Of a DNA stretch of 64,000 nucleotides, positions 1 through 11,385 are shown piece after piece. The DNA lies in assembly GCA_014773175.1 (NCBI GenBank), contig VXCM01000714.1, forward strand, positions 132,353 to 196,352, written 5' to 3'. The notes beneath the pieces are model-generated. The model had not been told where the DNA came from. It made no database searches and worked only from the letters and a program-made list of their open reading frames with translations. A program made the translations under genes and the position numbers. Each line of letters begins with the position of its first letter. The stretch's first letter is position 1. The stretch comes from Lucifuga dentata. Taxonomy: Eukaryota > Chordata > Actinopteri > Ophidiiformes > Bythitidae.

Positions 1-343
1 GAAAGTTGTAGTGTGCTGACTGCTCCATCTAGGGGTCAACTGTTGTCACTACATCTTCAGGTATAAATGTAAAAAAAAAAACATGATATGCTTTAGTCCA
101 TTTAGCCTTACCTCTGTTTTTTTCAGTTGAATAATTAAATTTAAATTTAATTAATTGAATGACTTGACATTCTTACAGGTAGAGGGATTAAGTTCCCAAG
201 AAAAACTGGGAAATGGTAGCAGAATATTATTTCTTAATATTGAACAGAATGGAAACAAAACCTTGAGCTATCTTTTCCTGAACTCTTTCTCCCTCCCTGT
301 TTTTTTTTTTTTTTTNTTTTTTTTTTTTTTTTCTGTTTGCAGT

Positions 344-424
344 TGAGGCGTAGCGTGAAAAAGAGGGTGGAGCACCACAAGCCTTCAGGCAGAAACAGAA
401 ACTGGAGTTTCAGGTCTGTTCAGG
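344..424 (+). other. mpp7: Candidate 5'UTR exon of the mpp7-like gene
   Basis: An 81-base segment is bounded by a strong acceptor (long T-rich tract then TGTTTGCAG) and a near-consensus donor (CAG then GTGAGT). It lies upstream of the start-codon exon on the same strand and is not part of any repeat seen here. One frame is open for all 27 codons (basic, no recognisable domain), but the downstream exon has a stop in the mpp7 frame before its ATG, so as part of this gene it would be untranslated leader. The acceptor tract contains an N join at 316, so its length is uncertain. It could instead belong to a different upstream gene. Splicing is inferred from signals only. Confidence 0.45.
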
Positions 425-1736
425 TGAGTTGGGGTGGTGGGAGGTGTTTTCCTGTGTGGGTGCATTTTGTTTGTCTCAACTGAAATATTTGAGTCTTCTC
501 TGCAAGTCACGCTATAGTTCTGTTACAGGAAGAAAGAGCTTGGTAAGTCCCTACTCATGTTTTTGTCACATTGATCCTTTGTCCTGTACATTTCCTTTAT
601 GGGATCTTACGTTACGTCGTCTCTCTCGTCTCTCTTGTAGTGTCTCGTCCTGTGATAGTAACAATAATGATCATGTCGCTTTGACTCTCCTTCCTGCTGT
701 TAAAAGCTTTACTAACAAAATGTATTTTAAAAAAGTTTTATTCTCCTTTTGTCATTCCTGTAACTTGCTTTGGATCAGTTATCTTAACTTGTAATAAATA
801 TAAATGCAAATAAAGCTGCAGTGATTACTGATTACACCATAAACCAAAAAAGTTTAATTCTGAGTCCTGATTTCCTGACATCTTTCCATTTTTTGAGGAA
901 ATGAGCTGAAACTTTGTATTCCAGCCACTTGTGTGTTGAGGCTGCTTTTGTGCTTTTGGAAACACCAGTTTGTAATGGTGTGCGGTTGCATGTGTGCTCT
1001 AACACTCTTGTATGCATATGGAGTATTAGCAGATGTATTTTATGTGAAAGACCAGACACTTATGGCAAGGCAAGTTTTATTTTGCATAGAAAAAAAATTC
1101 AGTGTTTCACCTGATAACCCGTACATCAGAACATAGATTATTAATTTTCTAGGTACAAGCCATCTTCTCCTGCAGCTCTATTTTCTATATATAAAAGCAA
1201 AATGGGCTGTGAAAAAAAGTAGTTATTCTTTATCCTCTTGATATTTCATTCAAAATATTAACAATATGACCTTTGATTAAAGTAAAATAATTGAAAGGAA
1301 AAAGTCATTCTTATCGTGCAATAACTATTTTTCAGATCAGGAGGATAAACAAAGACTTGTTTTTTCACAGCCCATTTTGCTTTTATTTACCAAGCGTGCT
1401 GATATTTGTAGAGGACGCTGCACATTGTCTTCTGTGCAGCTCTGTGTTAAATAAAATTACTTTAACAAACAAAATTTCATAGATGTCACGTTCGACATGA
1501 TGAATTACATTTCTCAAGCATGGTTTAAGTCTCTACAAGTTGATTTTAATAGCGCCATACTGCAATGAACTGAAACCAATGGCAGTCTGGAAGGTACGAA
1601 AAACAATTTTAATATTTACTGCTCCAGTAGTATATTTTGCACAATGGTTGTCAGTAATGTAATGTTTATTGTTAATTGTTTATTGGATCCCTTTTAGGTT
1701 TTGTAAATGCAGTTTTCCATCAATACACGTAAATAC

Positions 1737-2516
1737 TACACACACTACAGGCCAGAAGTTTGACGCCACCTCCAGATTTAAAAAAAAAAACTAAATCAAT
1801 ACACTGTTTGTTTTACAATTTGTTGCACAGGAAATGACAAAAGTACCTAAAATAAATGTAACTAATTAGTTTTCAAGAAGAATTACTCACATCAAAGCAC
1901 TTTGAAGTCATTTCAGGCTCAGACTTTGGTTTGGTCAAAGTAACCTCCTCTGACCAATCAGAATTCTTAAACCTTTTGCTTCTCTTTTGAATGGATGTAA
2001 TTTTGGCATCATTTTGATGAATGGGTTGGATCGTTGTCCTGTTGAAGAATGAAATTTTGACCAATAATCCATAAACTGGATGGAATCGCTTGTCTTTGAA
2101 GGATGGAATGGTAATTCTCTTTCTTCATAATTCTTTTAACTTGGACCACATCTCCAGATCTCTCCCTCCCCCCCCCCTGTTTTACATGCAGAGCAGCAGC
2201 ATGAGCAGACTGTGTAGCATGTTAATCCTAAATGATGTGGGAGAAGGCAGACAGCAGCTACTGAACAGAATGTTAAAACACATCAGCAGGGAGTTGGAAC
2301 ACAACAGGAGTGTCAGTGCACTAATACAGACTGATGCCTTCATTAAAAATAATTTCTTAAGCCAGAATGGCTACATAATGTGCTCTGGTTGACTAATTCT
2401 TCTTGAAAACTAATTAGTTACATTTATTTCATGTATTTTTGTCATTTCCTGTGCAATGNTTTTTTTTTTTTTTTTTTAAATCTGGCAATGGCTTCAAACT
2501 TCTGGACTGTAGTGTA
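1737..2516 (-). mobile_element. Tc1/mariner-like element, decayed and non-autonomous
   Basis: The ends form an inverted repeat (CACTACAG.CCAGAAGTTTG at the left, CAAACTTCTGGACTGTAGTG at the right) next to TA, as in Tc1-like elements. Inside, minus-strand 1873-2064 reads as a degenerate piece of DDE transposase: an N-R-T-T-I-Q-P-I-H-Q stretch resembles the Tc1 motif around the second catalytic Asp (QDNDPxH), with that Asp lost. About 780 bp is far shorter than an autonomous Tc1 element (about 1.6 kb), and no intact transposase remains. An N sits in the T-tract at 2459. Confidence 0.65.
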
Positions 2517-2594
2517 CACACATGAGAAAACAAATAAGTCAAACAGACATAAAATATACAAATTAAACAAGGTATTATTTAACTTTAAAAACCA

Positions 2595-3187
2595 TTAAAG
2601 GACCATATCATCCATTTTGCATGTTTGAGCCTAATGCATGCAATTTTCATACACATAACATCACTGACAATCATTTCCCAAAGGATAAAACCATATTTCA
2701 GCTTTCCTGTTATTTTGCAAAATCTCTAAATCTTTCAAAATCAAATATTCAAGTGATACACCCACCTTAAAAATCGGTGTTTCTCCTGCTAACAGTTACA
2801 CAAAATTATGAAGTCACAGTCATTTAAATTTTTCCATAAACGCAGGTCTTCTTTTGGGACTATATTCCCCAGTGGAGGCATACATTCACTCTGCGCTTTT
2901 TACTGTGCTTAAATCCTAAAATTATGTAACTTCTAAAAAAAACCCGAATACACATCTTGTTGGTGATGATGGATTACCTATCCCAAGAACATTTCAAGTA
3001 TCAACAAGTTGATTTTAATAGCGTACCAGAATGAACTGAAACCAATGGAGGTCTGGAAGGTAGGAAAAACATTTTTAATTCACCGTTCCAGTAGTATGCT
3101 TTGGGAAATGATTGTCAGTAACATTACATGTATGAAAATTTAATACATTAGGCTCAAATATGCAAAATGGCCGGAATGGTCCTTTAA
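2595..3187 (+). mobile_element. TTAA-family A copy, full length
   Basis: 593 bp, from TTAAAGGACCATATC to GGAATGGTCCTTTAA, with terminal inverted repeats of about 93 bp. It is inserted in repeat D. The paralogous D copy at 30480-30483 carries a single TTAA at this point, so the TTAA on both sides is a target duplication. Confidence 0.85.
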
Positions 3188-3564
3188 ACATTTGAGTTAA
3201 TATACATCTCGTTTACATGTATGCGGGTTGTAGATATTGGGCTCAAACATGCAAAACCACCAGTATGGTCCTTTAAATGAAACACCTCTCATAAGGGCTT
3301 TAATCAGAAGAGCTTTGGTGAAGCTCTGAAAACATCAAACAAATAGAAATGGACAGCAGAAAGACATTATTCATCAATGTCATTTTCCACAGAAAGCAAC
3401 AGAAAAGACAAAGAGCTGCCTGTGCTGCGCTGGCACCCAGCAGATTTTACATTTTCTTTTCTCTTTTCTCCCAAAAAGTGTTTCCACTTCAAAATGTCAT
3501 GTGGATGAACATTCCCCTCGACCGCGGTTTAATACGCTGCAATTATACACAGCCCGTTGAAATG

Positions 3565-3612
3565 TAGCGTAAGCGTGTGTGTGCATGTGCGTGTGTGTGT
3601 CTGCGTGTGTGT
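3565..3612 (+). repeat. Imperfect (TG)n microsatellite
   Basis: Mixed TG/CG dinucleotide run with several interruptions. Confidence 0.8.
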
Positions 3613-4680
3613 AAATGAATGTTCTCCTCACCACAGTTGGATATACTGCAATTATACTCTTATGATCGTGTCGTGTGCATGTGGCTGTAACTCAATCTAC
3701 ATCTGTCTGACTTCGCAGCCTGTGGTTCCCAGAAGCCAATATGATGTAGAGTAGCTGAAATACAAATTGATTTAAGATCCAATCTGTCTTCGCAGCTACC
3801 CAACACCAAATATCTCAAAGCAGATGTTCACGTATGGACGCAATTTCCTTCGTGCTGTTAGTTTTATTCAAAGTCCTTCTTCAACTTCTACATTTGTGCC
3901 TCTTCGTTATTTTAAACCTTTTCCTCTCTCTCTTATTTTTGATATCACAGCAGAAATATTTTGGACACCTCTTTTATGAACTGGAAGATTGTCTTAATGC
4001 TTTCTGGCTCCGTTTATGTGAGGACGCGTGCATGTGAAAACAAAAAAAATATCCTCTTGAAAAACCCACACGCTGCGTTTAACGGTTCGCCGTGGATTTA
4101 ATAACATATCAGGTCTGAGGCCTTGGATGCTGGCGTGGCGCGGGATTATGAAGTGGTAGGCAGCAGGCTCAGATACAAAGAGTGGATTTATATGATAATT
4201 TGAGGCTAAGGGTTCATTTTTGTTGGGTTTGATCGTTCAGAATATAGAGGACAGATGCAACAAATGTCGTAGGCTAAATCTGACTGCAGGATATTGACAT
4301 CCAAGATGTTAAAACTTTAGCTTTGTGGCTCTTTATGATGACTTGGTGGCAGGATTTTACAGTCTTTTCTACAGTTTGTAGTTTCTATTCTTGTAATCTG
4401 TTCTTGATCCTTTAGATTCAACAGGAGTATCTTCAACAAGGCTTCAAACTTTAATGGAAGATAAAAATTAAAATCTGCAGAATCGATGGGAGAAATTCAT
4501 GAAATATCACGATAACTATACAGAAAATAAATGTCATGAATGAAGCTTCGTAAAGCTTCTCTTCTCTTATGTTAATCAGGCATTGTTGTCCTGTTAAGGT
4601 AGCTTTGTTGTAAGATAAAAGCCAATGAACATCAGTGTCTTAATGAGCTGCTTCAATTCATATCTGGTGTCATAGTGACA

Positions 4681-5255
4681 TTAAAGGACCATACTGGTGA
4701 TAATGCTTGTTTGAGCCTAATATATTCAATTTTCATACATGTAACATTACTGACAATCATTTCCCAAAGCATACTACTGGAACGGTGAATTAAAATTGTT
4801 TTTCCTACCTTCCAGATGGCCATTGGTTTCGGTTCATTCTGGTACACTATTAAAATCAACTTGAAATGTTCTTGGGATAGGTAATCCATCATCACAAACA
4901 AGATGTATATTCATGTTTTTTTAGAAGTTACATAATTTTAGCGTTTAAGTGCAATAAAAAGTGTGGAGTGAATGTATGTCTCCACCAGGGAATATAGTCC
5001 CAAAAGAAGACCTGTGTTTATGGAAAAATTTAAAGGACTTCATAATTTTGTGTAACTATTAGCAGGAGAAACATGGATTTTTAAGGTGGGTGTATCACTT
5101 GAATATTTGATTTTGAAAGATTAAGAGATTTTGCAAAATATCAGGAAAGCTGAAATACGGTTTTATCCTTTGGGAAATGATTGTCAGTAACGTAACATGT
5201 ATGAAAATTGAATATATTAGGCTCAAACATGCAAAATGGGTGGTATGGTCCTTTA
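4681..5255 (-). mobile_element. TTAA-family A copy, reverse
   Basis: 575 bp, reverse orientation (GGGAATATAGTCCC on the + strand). The left end is TTAAAGGACCATACT. The right end GGTATGGTCCTTTAC has lost its terminal A. It is inserted in repeat C; the copy of C at 22739 lacks an insertion at this position. Confidence 0.85.
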
Positions 5256-5367
5256 CTATGTTACATCAGTGAAGGAAACATAAATTCCACAGTTTAAGAC
5301 ATTGACACTAAATAAGTGATAGATCCACACAATACTCTTCGTAGTTTGTGATCTCAGTGCACGAGGG

Positions 5368-5370
<3 letters not shown>

Positions 5371-5400
<30 letters not shown>
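5371..5400 (+). repeat. (TG)15 microsatellite
   Basis: Pure TG run inside repeat C. The copy of C at 22739-24330 carries a shorter TG run at the same place (23596-23619), so the microsatellite was part of the repeat when it dispersed. Confidence 0.9.
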
Positions 5401-5404
<4 letters not shown>

Positions 5405-5743
5405 AGGGAGAGAGATGCAGAGGACGAGACTTAATGAAGAGGTGCAGTACCACTAGAACATGTGTGAGATCAGATCAAATCTCACCATTTAAATAAACTG
5501 ACTGATCAGCTGAGTGGGCTTATCTATCAAAGTTATTGATCGCTAACACATGAGGCAAATACAGTTTAAAATGTCACCCAGATTTCATACTGCTGAAATT
5601 TACCACCAGTCAGAATCAGATCTTTTTGCGTGACGTGTGTTTTATGAATATCTTCCCCGATGTGTAAATAAAGACGTACTGTAGTAACGCCTCTTTCAAG
5701 GCAAACGCTAAAAGATGGCGGTAACAGGCGTTTATGAATGAGG

Positions 5744-6133
5744 GAATAATAATAATAATAATAATAACAATAATAATAATAATAATTTTATTTGTATAGA
5801 ACCTTTCACAGACAACAGGTCACAAGGTGCTTCACATGCAGTAATATAAAAGAATAAAAAAACAATACATAAAATCAAGAAACCAGGAAAACAATAAATA
5901 AAAGACATCCAGGAAGAACAAATAAAACCATAAAAGAAAGTGACTGCTAAATGAAAGTGACTAAACAAAAATGTCTTTATCTGCCTTCTAAACACAGCCT
6001 CAGAGCCAACAGAACGGACAGTAGAGGGAAGGGCGTTACACAGTTTAGGTGCTACAGCCAGGAAAGCATGATCTCCACGGGTCTTTAAACGGGTACGAGG
6101 GACGACCAGTAACTTCTGACCTGAAGACCACAT
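5744..6133 (-). mobile_element. 3' end of a non-LTR retrotransposon (LINE) with (TTA)n tail
   Basis: On the minus strand 6133 to about 5990 reads as the C-terminal tail of a fish LINE ORF2: R-L-K-T-R-G-D-H-A-F, then A-P-K-L-C-N-A-L-P-S, then F-R-R-Q-I-K-T-F-L-F. This G-D-x-A-F / A-P-x-L-W-N-x-L-P pattern is the usual ending of many fish LINE reverse transcriptases; the Trp is Cys here. A short 3' UTR follows and then (TTA)n at 5744-5787. It is strongly 5'-truncated and inserted in repeat C. Confidence 0.7.
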
Positions 6134-7237
6134 GGTTGCGTGATGATATTTGCCCTTGTTGACACATTAAGTCTGGCACAGCTTTATGAATCCTGCTCCA
6201 TATGTGGATTTCACTTGCCTCATGCAGAGAAAAGTGTCGCCACAGCAGGTAATGAAACTGGATTTTCTTCACTTGAAAGCAAATTCAACAGCAAAGCCAC
6301 TCAATACACCAACAGGCAGGACAGAATCGGTATCATCACAGGTTTCGCCCAGATTACTGCACTGATCTAAAACTATCTGACAGAGGGTCGAGTCAGATGG
6401 AACTTGAGCGGATCTGCAGACGCTGGAGCTGCTGGATAGCTTTGGAGCAAACTTGTCCCTTGAGCTGTAACCAGAGTAAGTGTGACAGGGTTGGCTTTGG
6501 ATCTGGGTCTGACATGTGATGGAAAGGGTAGGTGTCATTTATGGTGGCCTTGTAAAATCTCATGCCAATAGCTGGCCTTCCTATCACCTGATGTCAGACG
6601 AACAAGGCACCCTGACAGCACCCTGGGGAAGTTTCAGCAGCGTTGAATGGCAAGGCCGAACCTCTTCTGTGTCCTGGTTTAGCACTTCCTGTCCAGATCC
6701 AGATGAATGAAGTACCATTCATGAAGAACAGGGGTATCATGGTTTTTCATATTAAGCTTGGGAGGATAACATTTTGGGTTCATTCCATAAGGCGGTGATC
6801 TTTCCACAATCCAGGCATTCCTGCTGTTGGATGAGGAAGGAAAGGAGACAGATTGAAGCCTGAAGGTGATACAAACCTTTAAACTCTCAGATTGTTGATT
6901 CGCTCTTAGAAGTCTGACAGGTCTCAGTGTTTTGTCAGTGATTCGCCTCTAACTCTTGTTATTCCTCCAACAATGTCCAGCTGAGATTCGGATAGGCCCA
7001 CCCGTGCTCTTCCCCCCCTGCTGGATGGATGGACAGGCTTGTTTTTGAAGAGAAAAAAGAATAACAACCCTCTACCCCTCCTTATTTCCATCCTTCCATC
7101 CATCAATCCACCCATCACACGGTACTATTTTCTCTTCAAATACTGAGTTGACCTCAGGTTTCACACACAGAGAAGGGGTCTCCAGACATGCATACAAGAC
7201 TTCATGAGAGGCTTCACCTTTCATTGTGAATACTTCC

Positions 7238-7269
7238 TGCAGTACCAAAACCTGCCACCAGATGGCGGC
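7238..7269 (+). promoter_or_regulatory. Candidate CTCF site with upstream motif
   Basis: CCACCAGATGGCGGC at 7255-7269 fits the CTCF core CCASYAGRKGGCRS without mismatch. TGCAGTACC at 7238-7246 matches the known CTCF upstream motif, 17 bases before the core start. The same two motifs at the same spacing recur at 39201. Binding is inferred. Confidence 0.5.
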
Positions 7270-8078
7270 AGCAGCATTTGAAGTTGCAAGCCTTGCAGCG
7301 GTTGAGGAAGGAACATACTTCTCATTGCAATCAAGCTTTTCCCATCTGTTGTCCAAATAGCGAGCTGTCCTTTTACTGCCACGAGCATCTGATACTGTGT
7401 GATCTGAACAGACACGGGTGGAGCGTTCACTGCGCTGCTGAATGTTTCTCAAAGCTGATTCATTATGATCATTTTGGGCCTTGTAAAGAGTCCCAGTCCC
7501 AGGTCACACGCTTCCTGGCCCATGGAAAGCTCCCCGAATGGAAAGATGGAACCGTTTTCGGTTTGGGGAATATTTGGTCACTCCCTCTTGGATGCAACAA
7601 AGGCCAAACAACTGATATCACAGTACAATATACCTTCTGAGCAAACGTCTCCATTCTTCCTCCCCTCGTCTTTTCCTCAAAGTCTGTCATTCCAATCACA
7701 AGTTCTTATGACAAAACCGTGCCTAACTGAAAAACCAAACTGATTTAACATGGGTCGATTCTTTTGCTGTGTGGTCAGGGGCTGTTAGGTTTAGTCCCCC
7801 ATTCAGAGGCCTGCTGGAGAGATTTTGTGGTTAAGACCCCGCTGCCCTTCTCTCTGGCCCTCTTAATCCATTTTATTGATGAACACAAAGTTTGGACTCC
7901 AGGTCCAGGTTTTTGGTCTGGCCTACAACTTGGTGCTGTGTGACATCGTATCAGGGTTTTGAATTTGTCTCCCAGATCCCCTCTTATTGCTAATTCCTTT
8001 CTTAAGTGATGTTTAATGAATCCACTATATTTTCTGCATCACCATCCAGAAGAAAAGTGTTCTTTTCCTGATATGTCT

Positions 8079-8716
8079 TTAAAGGATCATACCGGTGGTT
8101 TTGCTTGTTTGAGTCCAATAAATACTACCTGCATACTTGTTACGGTATTGCCAACTGTTTTCCAGAACATGAAACTGTATTTTAGTTTTTGTGTTACTTT
8201 GCCAAATTCGCAAATTTTTTCGAAAACAAATATTCAGGTGATACAACCATCATAAAATTTGATGTGTAAAATGTATGCCTGAATTTAGAGGGCTTGGTCA
8301 TTTTAATTTCTCTGCTAAAAACAGTTTTCTCTTAGGCCTATATTCCCATGTGGAAACATACATTTTCTTCATGTAGCTCCATGTTGGCTCGATTAAATAA
8401 ATGATTAATTCGATTAATTAATAAATTCGGCAAAAAAAAAAAAAAAAAANAAAAAAAAAAAAAAAAAAACCCACAATGTGCATAATTCATTGTTATTGAT
8501 TATGTATCTCAAGCACTTCTCAAGTCTCAAGTTGATTTTTATAGCCTACTGGAATGAGCTGGAACCAATGGCAGCCTGGAAGGTGGGAAAATTGATTCCA
8601 AAATTTACTGCTTCAGTAGTAGCTGTTTTTGGAAAATAGTTGTCAGTAATGTAACTTGTATGCGTGTTGCATTTATTTGGCTCGAAACGTGGAAGATCAC
8701 CACTATGTTCCTTTAA
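8079..8716 (+). mobile_element. TTAA-family B copy
   Basis: TTAAAGGATCATACCGG to CTATGTTCCTTTAA, with the B core CTCTTAGGCCTATATTCCC slightly decayed. An A-tract with an N join (8434-8470) sits where B normally reads ACAAAAAATTTAATAG, so the length there is unreliable. Confidence 0.8.
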
Positions 8717-9189
8717 TAAATTACCTATTCACTCATGCTTCGTCTGGACTGTGCCGTCTCAATGTTTTTTCCACAACCTGCCACTTGGGTTCTGGTGGGG
8801 TCCAGGGTTCCCGTCACAGCATGTCAGACAGGCGTGGCGGCATTTTGCTACGTGGGCCGTCATCTTGGCTGATTTATGCTTCCATCTCCCTGCGTGTTTA
8901 CAGACATGCAGGACGAGACACCAGGAAATAAAATCACTCTCGTGCAGCTGTCAATGTGGGGGCTAAGTGGGAGGAAAACATAGTTGTAATGAATTTCCGG
9001 TCAAGTTTTCAGACCTCTGAGATGGATATCAAGTCACACTTCTCTGGCAGCTTGTCAACTTAAAAATGTATGACCCTAATGACCTGGAACGCTGCAGGTG
9101 TCTTGGCTGTCCTCGTCTCTGGACAAGTGATTCTGTAGCTGTTTCATGCTGTGATCGGTGTCCATCCAGACCCAGTCTTTCCATAGCCC

Positions 9190-9297
9190 TTAAAGGACCA
9201 TTTCAGCAAATTTGCATTTTTAAGCTCATTAAATACTACCTGCATACATGTTACGTTATGGGTTCAAACATGGAAAATCACTGGTATTGCCCTTTAA
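9190..9297. mobile_element. TTAA-family hairpin: internally deleted copy, 108 bp
   Basis: Only the two terminal inverted repeats remain: TTAAAGGACCATTTCAGC... and ...CTGGTATTGCCCTTTAA. They are joined at TACATGTTACGTTATGGG with the whole core missing. Both ends are recognisably subfamily B (AATACTACCTGCATACATG). Confidence 0.7.
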
Positions 9298-9327
9298 CTA
9301 TCAACATTAAAGATGCACAATGGATCA

Positions 9328-9928
9328 TTAAAGGATACTGCCAGCGATTTTGCATGTTTGAGCCCAATATATACAACCTGTATGCATGTTACTGACAACT
9401 ATTTCCCAAAATGTACTACCAGAGCCGTCAATATTAGAACTGTTTTTCCTACCTTCCCATTTAGTTCATTCCATTATGCTATCAAAATCAACTTGATTTG
9501 AAACATGGTTGAGATATATAATCCATGACAGTGAACACGATGTCTATACATTTTTTTTTTTTTTTNTTTTTTTTTTTTTTGTCAAATTATCTTTATTTAA
9601 CCGGTCCAACATGGAACTGCAAGGAAGAAAACATATGTCTCAACATATGTCTCAACATATGGAGAAGATGGCGTTTATTGAGAAATTAAAAATGACTGTC
9701 CCTTCTGCATTTGGATGTATGTGTTAATGGGCAAAACATTGAATTTTAAAGTGGGTGTATCACCTCAACATTTGATTTGAAAAGATTTGAGGATTCAGCC
9801 AAATAACACAAATAAACTAAACTACACTTTTATGTTTCTGAAAATGGTAGCCAGCAGCGTAACGTAACGTGAATGTTGGTAGTATTTATTAGGCTTTAAC
9901 GTTCAAAACCACCATTATGCTCCTTTAA
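9328..9928 (-). mobile_element. TTAA-family B copy, reverse
   Basis: About 600 bp, from TTAAAGGATACTGCCAGC to TTATGCTCCTTTAA. The core is poorly kept: the ATATAGTCCC block is replaced by a short tandem CAACATATGTCT at 9632-9662, and the AACCAATGG block is deleted. An N in a T-tract is at 9566. Confidence 0.75.
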
Positions 9929-10752
9929 AATGCTGAGTATCCTGATTCGTACCTGATCCAAAATAAACTCGTCCTGTTCTTGCACACATGCACGTTACAG
10001 AAGGAAATCCTTATCCACACTGGGGGAAAACAAGCGAGGGAATGTGGAAAAGCCTTGCTTCTTGCTTCATAAATAAAGTTGGTCAACTGGAAAATCAGGA
10101 AAACCACAACAGGGAAAACAGCTGTTCGGGTTTAATTAGGAAAGGATCGTCTGATAGATGTGGGTCTGCATTGTGTTTTGAGGTGACACACAAAGTTAGA
10201 GATGGACCACACACTGGATTGCGTCCGCTAAGGGGCCGACGATGCAGGTGAAAACGTGTCAGACCGTGCATGTCTCCGTTTGTTTCATCCTCCAAAGGGA
10301 CGACTGCTTGAACATGTGTCACATGTTACATGTACAGGATTTATGCTCACGGCTCCTTCGCTTTTTCCCCACTGTGGCTGTAAATATGTATAAAATGTAT
10401 CAATTTAAGTTATTCTCACGCACTAATTTTATATTTGCAATACGTCATCTTCCCCTTGGTTAGCCAGACATAAGCTGGATATTACTGGAAAGCCACACTT
10501 TTTACAGTGTGAGAGTTCATGCAGTGAGTGCTGAGATAGTACAGGGAAAGTAAAGAGGCAGACTGCAGATAGTAGTTAGTTATTTTGATATCTAAATGTG
10601 TTATTTTGATACCTAAATATGTTAGTTTGATACCAAAAAAGCATAATTTGAATGACCAGTTACAGTTTGAAATAACCTCACCTGAAATAAGTTGTTTTAA
10701 ATGTAATTTTATATCCTGTGATCACACATGACTTCAGACATGGACAGTTAGT

Positions 10753-11385
10753 TACAGTAGATATGCTGTATGAAAACTGAATCAGGTCAACTGGATTCAA
10801 GTTTTTAATTCTAAAACATTTCACCATTTGGGCGGCACGATGGCTTAGGGGTTAGCACTGTTGCCTCACAGCAAGAAGGTCCCGGGTTTGAATCTGACCG
10901 GGTCCTTTCTATGTGCAGTTTGCATGTTCTGCCCGTGTCCATGTGGGTTCCCTCCAGGTGCTTCGGCTTCCTCCCACTTCCAAAGACATGTAACTCAGGT
11001 GAATTGGAAACTCTAAATTGCCCGTAGGTGTGAATGAGTTTGTCTGTCTCTATGTGTCAGCCCTGTGATAGACTGGTGACCTGTCCAGGTGAAAACCTAC
11101 CTCTTGCCCAATGACTGCTGGGATAGGCTTCAGCCCCCCGTCATCCTTATCAGGACAAACAGGTACAGAAAATGGATGGATGGATGGTTTCACCATTCAT
11201 CCAAATGGCTTCATCAGATGTTAAACCTCCAGTAACTACAGTACTGTAGTTAGTTACTGTAGTTACTGGAGGTTTAACATCCTTCTGTTCATTCATTTCT
11301 GACTGATGAAGCCATTTGGATGAATGGTGAAACATTTCAGAATTAAAAACTTTAATCCAGTTTTCATACAGTATATCTACCTGCC
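10753..11385. mobile_element. Palindromic MITE split by a SINE
   Basis: The left arm (about 10753-10828, ATGCTGTATGAAAACTG... to ACATTTCACCATT) and right arm (about 11300-11385, TGAATGGTGAAACATTT... to CAGTTTTCATACAGTAT) are reverse complements. The centre at 11225-11290 is itself a palindrome (CCTCCAGTAACTACAG / CTGTAGTTACTGGAGG). The family's CATCCAAATGGCTTCATCAG motif is widespread in fish. The SINE at 10829-11187 interrupts the left arm. Confidence 0.7.
10829..11187 (+). mobile_element. tRNA-derived SINE with (ATGG)n tail
   Basis: The head GGCGGCACGATGGC carries a box-A-like TGGCTTAGGGGTTAGC and a box-B-like GGTTTGAATCTG, as in Pol III tRNA promoters. The body (CTTCCTCCCACTTCC, TAAATTGCCC, CAATGACTGCTGGGATAGGC) and the tail ACAGAAAATGGATGGATGG are those of a common fish SINE whose 3' end resembles an L2-type LINE. 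A 10-bp target duplication TTTCACCATT flanks it (10819-10828 and 11188-11197). Confidence 0.8.

Larger units (their letters stand above)
1690..3200 (+). repeat. Dispersed repeat D, interrupted copy
   Basis: The pieces at about 1690-1736, 2517-2594 and 3188-3200 align in order with 30360-30540. Shared tracts include CCATCAATACAC, AGAAAACAAA, CAGACATAAAATATACAAAT and GAGTT..CTCGTT. The 30 kb copy is uninterrupted and so shows what was there before the Tc1-like and A insertions. I cannot assign the family. Confidence 0.6.
1430..3276 (+). mobile_element. TTAA-family B copy, split by repeat D, a Tc1-like element and an A copy
   Basis: Bases 1430 to about 1690 match the 3' half of subfamily B: the CAAGTTGATTTTAATAGC block, the AACCAATGG block and the CTCCAGTAGTAT block. 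The matching 3' terminal inverted repeat resumes at about 3201 and ends GTATGGTCCTTTAA at 3276. Between them lies repeat D, itself interrupted by a Tc1-like element (1737-2516) and an A copy (2595-3187). The 5' half of this B copy is missing or too decayed to place. Confidence 0.65.
4537..6200 (+). repeat. Dispersed repeat C, copy 1 (interrupted)
   Basis: Matches 22739-24330 and, in reverse, 25590-26265. The order of shared blocks is: GAAGCTTCGTAAAGC start; TTGTCCTGTTAAGGTAGC; AAAAGCCAATGAA.ATCAGT; GAGATCAGATCAAA; CTGATCAGCTGA; TTTATCTATCAAA; AAATTTACCACCAG; CGCTAAAAGATG; GTTGCGTGATGATAT; CACATTAAGTCTGGCA; and the GCTTTATGAATCC end. Start and end are roughly inverted (GATTCRTAAAGC against GCTTTATGAATC), which suggests a MITE-like element. 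It is interrupted by an A copy (4681-5255) and a LINE 3' end (5744-6133). Confidence 0.65.

Noticed and set aside
344..424. Reading 344-424 as mpp7 coding sequence
   Set aside because: The next exon has an in-frame stop (11929) before its ATG, and MPP7 starts at MPAL in that exon.
10829..10910. tRNA-like box A and box B
   Set aside because: They belong to the head of a SINE; there is no complete cloverleaf, so this is not a tRNA gene.
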